Shown here: in pieces, positions 13,101 through 15,771 of the stretch | How the letters are laid out: every line of letters starts with the position of its first letter | How positions within the stretch are numbered: position 1 is the stretch's first letter | From: an uncultured Candidatus Saccharibacteria bacterium | Lineage (GTDB): Bacteria; Patescibacteria; Saccharimonadia; Saccharimonadales; CAMLKC01 | NCBI GenBank assembly: GCA_946479025.1 | Contig: CAMLDM010000018.1 | Span: forward strand, 1-15,771 | Direction: 5' to 3' | DNA: 15,771 nucleotides | Translations under genes and position numbers: made by a program | The notes under the pieces: generated by a model | The model's database searches: none | What the model was told of the DNA's origin: nothing | The model's input: only the letters and a program-made list of their open reading frames with translations

Positions 13101-15674
13101 ATGCTTTACTACACAAAAACCGTCCACCAAGTCTTAAAAGAGCTGGAAGTTTCCGAAAACGGGCTTGCCGCGACCGACGCCGAGGAGCGTCTGCAGCGCT
13201 TTGGTCCGAACGCCATCAAAGTTGCCGGAGAGCCGCTATGGCGAAAACTCGTTGAGCCGTTTGCCAACGTCTTCATGCTAGTGCTGTTTGTTGCAGCGGC
13301 TATCAGCTTGTATCACCACGACACGCTCGATGCCGTCATCATTGCCGCCATCATGGCCGCCAGCGCGATCATTTACTACGTGCAGAGGTTTTCAACTGAA
13401 CGGATTTTGCGCTCACTGCAAAAACACTCCACGCAAAATACAGAAGTGCTGCGCGATGGCAAAACGATAGAGATCGATTCTGAGTTGCTCGTTCCTGGTG
13501 ATATCATCACGCTGAACGAGGGTGAGAAAATACCGGCAGACGCGCGCCTGCTAACAGCTCAGACGCTACGCGTCGACGAGTCGCAGCTCACCGGCGAATC
13601 GCTGCCTATCAGCAAGCAAACCGAAGCTATTTCCGGCGAAAAAGAGGTTTACGAACAAACCAACATGCTGTTTCAAGGCTCCTTCGTCATTTCCGGCGAG
13701 GCCACGGCAGTTATTGTCGCAACGGGCAACGACAGCGAATTCGGCCAGCTTGCCGCACTCACCACGGAAGGCACGACCTCGCAGAGTCCCGTTCAGAAAA
13801 AAATTGATAAATTGCTTTCGCAGATTATCGGTGTTATCGCGGGCATCGCCGTGGTTGCGTTCAGTCTGTCGCTGCTGCGCGGCATGGATATAACGGAAAG
13901 CCTACGCTTCGTTATTGCGCTCTCGGTCAGCGCCGTGCCGGAAAGCCTACCTGTGGCAATTTCCGTCGTGCTGGTGCTTGGCATGCGCCGCATGGCTGGC
14001 AAAAAAGCACTGGTCCGGACCATGCGCTCCATTGAAACCATCGGCGTTATTACTACCATAGCCACAGATAAAACCGGCACGCTCACCAAAAATCAGCTGA
14101 CCGTTCAAGAAACATGGCAGCCGGAGGGAGGCGGTGCCAATCTTCTGAGGACTATCGCAAGTTCAACAAACTATCTCTCACATAAGATTCACGATCCGCT
14201 CGATACCGCACTCGACATTTTCACCCGACACCATCGTGTAGAGCGCTCTTCGCAGCCGCCGCTGCGCATCCTGCCGTTCGACCAATCCGCCGCCATGAGC
14301 GGCAACGTGTGGCATCACGGCAGCGAATATGAGCTCTACGTGAAAGGCGCGCCCGAGCACGTCCTGATGCGCTGTGACCTTACCGAGAACGAACACGAGC
14401 GTGTCGGCGCGCAGCTACACAAGCTCACCGGCAGCGGCTACCGCGTCATTGCACTGGCTCACCGCACGCTGTCTCGTCCTATCTCAAAATTCAGCGACCT
14501 CACCAAGAAAGACAAGCTGACCTTCGATGGTCTCGTTGCCGTTGCCGATGCGCTCCGGCCGGAGGCAAAAAGTGCCATCCGCGGCGCGCTCCGAGCCGGC
14601 GTCACCGTGCGCATGATTACCGGCGACCACTTCGAAACGGCGTATCATATTGCCCGAGAATTGGGCATGGTGCACTCGCGCGACCAAGTGTTCGACGCCC
14701 GCCACATGAGCGTCATGAGCGATGAAGAGCTCGAGAAAATTATTGGTGACATCCGCGTATTTTCACGCGTGACACCCGAGCATAAATACCGTATTTTGAT
14801 GCTGCTCAAAAAGCACGACGTGACCGCCATGACAGGCGACGGCGTCAATGACGTGCCAGCCTTAGCGAACGCAAACGTCGGCGTTGCCATGGGAAGCGGC
14901 GCCCAGATCGCCAAAGATGCCGGCGATATCATCCTTATCGACGACAATTTCAAGAGTATCGTCGGCGCCATGCAGGAAGGCCGTACGATTTTTGCCAATA
15001 TCCGGCGAATGTTATTTTATCTCCTTTCCACCAACGCCGGGGAAGTGCTGGTTGCGCTCGGATCACTCATCATTGGCCTGCCGGTTCCGCTTTTACCGGT
15101 ACAGATCCTCTGGATCAACCTTGTTACCGATACAGCCATGGTCATTCCGCTCGGACTCGAGCCGGGCGAGGCTTTCAATATGACCAAAAAGCCGAACAAA
15201 CCCGACGCGCCAATACTCGGCAAGCTGCTCGTCTCGCGGATGGTAATGGTCGCCCTCACCATGGCAGCACTAACGCTTGGCATGTACGCGTATTACGGCG
15301 CGCACTACGGCCACGATTACGCCCGCACGATAGCGTTTTCAGCGCTCGTCGTAATGCAGTGGGCGAACGCAATTTGCACACGCAGCGACGACGAGTCACT
15401 CTTCGGCCGAGCGCGCGTATTTAACGGTACGTTTTACGCGGGCCTCACGCTTGCCATCAGCATGCAGCTCTTCGCGCTGTTTGGTCCGCTCGGTAACATG
15501 CTGCACATTTCACCGGTAGCGATCGGCGACCTTGTCATTACCGGCGCAATCGCGTTTGCTGTGCCGATTCTGCTGGTTGAAATTCACAAATTCATCGGCC
15601 GGCGTTTTTACAACCGCGGCCACCGCAAAAAAGCAGCCGTAACGGAGAGAAGACTGCTAGCAAAAGCCAGCTAA
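13101..15674 (+). CDS. P2A-like (Ca2+/Mn2+-type) cation-transporting P-type ATPase
   Basis: This 857-aa membrane pump couples ATP hydrolysis to cation transport. Visible parts are the N-terminal cation-ATPase domain (about 3-70), TGES (164-167) of the actuator domain and PESLP (280-284) in span 4. DKTGT with phosphorylated Asp323, KGAPE (415-419) of the nucleotide domain and TGDGVND (578-584) follow. About ten spans are expected, with the last four from about 710 to 835. Ion-site residues match SERCA/PMR1: Glu281 (span 4), Asn645 and Glu648 (span 5, STNAGE), Asn673, Thr676 and Asp677 (span 6, NLVTD). The span 8 position that is Glu in SERCA site I is occupied by Gln753 (MQWAN), as in single-site PMR1-type pumps. 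A Ca2+ or Mn2+ exporter is the best guess. There is no heavy-metal-binding domain or CPC motif. Confidence 0.93.
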   Translation: MLYYTKTVHQVLKELEVSENGLAATDAEERLQRFGPNAIKVAGEPLWRKLVEPFANVFMLVLFVAAAISLYHHDTLDAVIIAAIMAASAIIYYVQRFSTERILRSLQKHSTQNTEVLRDGKTIEIDSELLVPGDIITLNEGEKIPADARLLTAQTLRVDESQLTGESLPISKQTEAISGEKEVYEQTNMLFQGSFVISGEATAVIVATGNDSEFGQLAALTTEGTTSQSPVQKKIDKLLSQIIGVIAGIAVVAFSLSLLRGMDITESLRFVIALSVSAVPESLPVAISVVLVLGMRRMAGKKALVRTMRSIETIGVITTIATDKTGTLTKNQLTVQETWQPEGGGANLLRTIASSTNYLSHKIHDPLDTALDIFTRHHRVERSSQPPLRILPFDQSAAMSGNVWHHGSEYELYVKGAPEHVLMRCDLTENEHERVGAQLHKLTGSGYRVIALAHRTLSRPISKFSDLTKKDKLTFDGLVAVADALRPEAKSAIRGALRAGVTVRMITGDHFETAYHIARELGMVHSRDQVFDARHMSVMSDEELEKIIGDIRVFSRVTPEHKYRILMLLKKHDVTAMTGDGVNDVPALANANVGVAMGSGAQIAKDAGDIILIDDNFKSIVGAMQEGRTIFANIRRMLFYLLSTNAGEVLVALGSLIIGLPVPLLPVQILWINLVTDTAMVIPLGLEPGEAFNMTKKPNKPDAPILGKLLVSRMVMVALTMAALTLGMYAYYGAHYGHDYARTIAFSALVVMQWANAICTRSDDESLFGRARVFNGTFYAGLTLAISMQLFALFGPLGNMLHISPVAIGDLVITGAIAFAVPILLVEIHKFIGRRFYNRGHRKKAAVTERRLLAKAS

Positions 15675-15677
15675 AAA

Positions 15678-15686
15678 TGCTACACT
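15678..15686 (+). promoter_or_regulatory. extended -10 promoter of tRNA-Gln
   Basis: TGCTACACT (15678-15686) starts 4 bp after the ATPase stop. Its predicted start site falls within about 3 nt of the tRNA 5' end at 15697, so the precursor would have almost no 5' leader. Confidence 0.6.
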
Positions 15687-15696
15687 AATGAAGTTT

Positions 15697-15771
15697 TGGG
15701 GTGTCGCCAAGTGGTAAGGCACATGGTTTTGGTCCATGCATTCGGGGGTTCGAATCCCTCCACCCCAGCCA
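15697..15771 (+). tRNA. tRNA-Gln(UUG)
   Basis: The cloverleaf is complete. The acceptor stem TGGGGTG (15697-15703) pairs with CACCCCA (15761-15767). The D-stem is GCC/GGC. The anticodon stem CATGG/CCATG encloses a 7-nt loop with anticodon TTG at 15729-15731. The T-arm has GGGGG, loop TTCGAAT and CCCTC with one G-U pair. Discriminator G15768 and an encoded CCA (15769-15771) end exactly at the window edge. UUG reads CAA (and by wobble CAG), so it decodes glutamine. Confidence 0.96.

Noticed and set aside
1..15771. CRISPR arrays, insertion sequences, phage genes or UGA recoding
   Set aside because: I saw no regularly spaced repeats, transposase or integrase motifs, or terminal repeats. TGA ends two genes at expected positions, so the standard bacterial code applies.

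Overview
The window looks like a compact bacterial chromosome segment, about half G+C. It probably comes from a Patescibacteria/CPR lineage, with Saccharibacteria (TM7) as my best guess; that is an inference from gene style, since no phylogenetic marker is diagnostic here. Genes are tightly packed. Two genes end in TGA (the 1904-2269 gene and the GH3 hydrolase), so UGA is a stop and the UGA-glycine code of Gracilibacteria/Absconditabacteria is excluded. Many genes have a -10 hexamer only 6-9 nt before the start codon and no Shine-Dalgarno sequence, so leaderless transcription seems common. Genes inside operons use AAGGAG-type sites instead.

Layout. 1-1845 (+): the 3' end of a DHH-family phosphoesterase gene overlaps cysS (cysteinyl-tRNA synthetase). 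1846-2338 (-): an unrecognised, G+C-rich 121-aa gene has its own strong promoter, a perfect 10-bp inverted repeat around its -10, a strong SD and a hairpin terminator. It sits like a cassette between cysS and its neighbour. 2358-4680 (-): an AI-2E/PerM-family membrane protein and a membrane-anchored GH3 (NagZ-like) beta-N-acetylhexosaminidase, each with its own leaderless promoter. 4771-5837 (+), divergent: an NADPH-dependent FMN reductase-family flavoprotein translationally coupled to a YajQ-family nucleotide-binding protein. 5857-7985 (+): a NatA/NatB-type ABC exporter (ATPase plus ABC-2 permease) closed by a 13-bp perfect-stem bidirectional terminator.

8040-8593: a very small 44-aa single-span membrane protein (-) is divergent from an HxlR-type winged-helix regulator (+); both have good -35/-10 promoters and leaderless starts. 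8630-12419 (+): an OmpR-type response regulator, a histidine kinase, a MacB/FtsX-type permease and a LolD/MacB-type ATPase. This arrangement is typical of envelope-stress or antimicrobial-peptide-responsive export modules. 12557-13024 (+): a divergent GreA/GreB-family elongation factor, followed by an intrinsic terminator. 13101-15674 (+): a P2A-like (Ca2+/Mn2+-type) P-type ATPase. 15697-15771 (+): tRNA-Gln(UUG) with encoded CCA, ending exactly at the window edge.

Most genes are recognisable housekeeping, envelope or transport functions. The observations most worth following are the pervasive leaderless promoters, the orphan 121-aa cassette with its palindromic operator, and the 44-aa membrane protein facing the HxlR regulator. 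I see no CRISPR array, insertion sequence, phage genes or clearly new multi-gene system.
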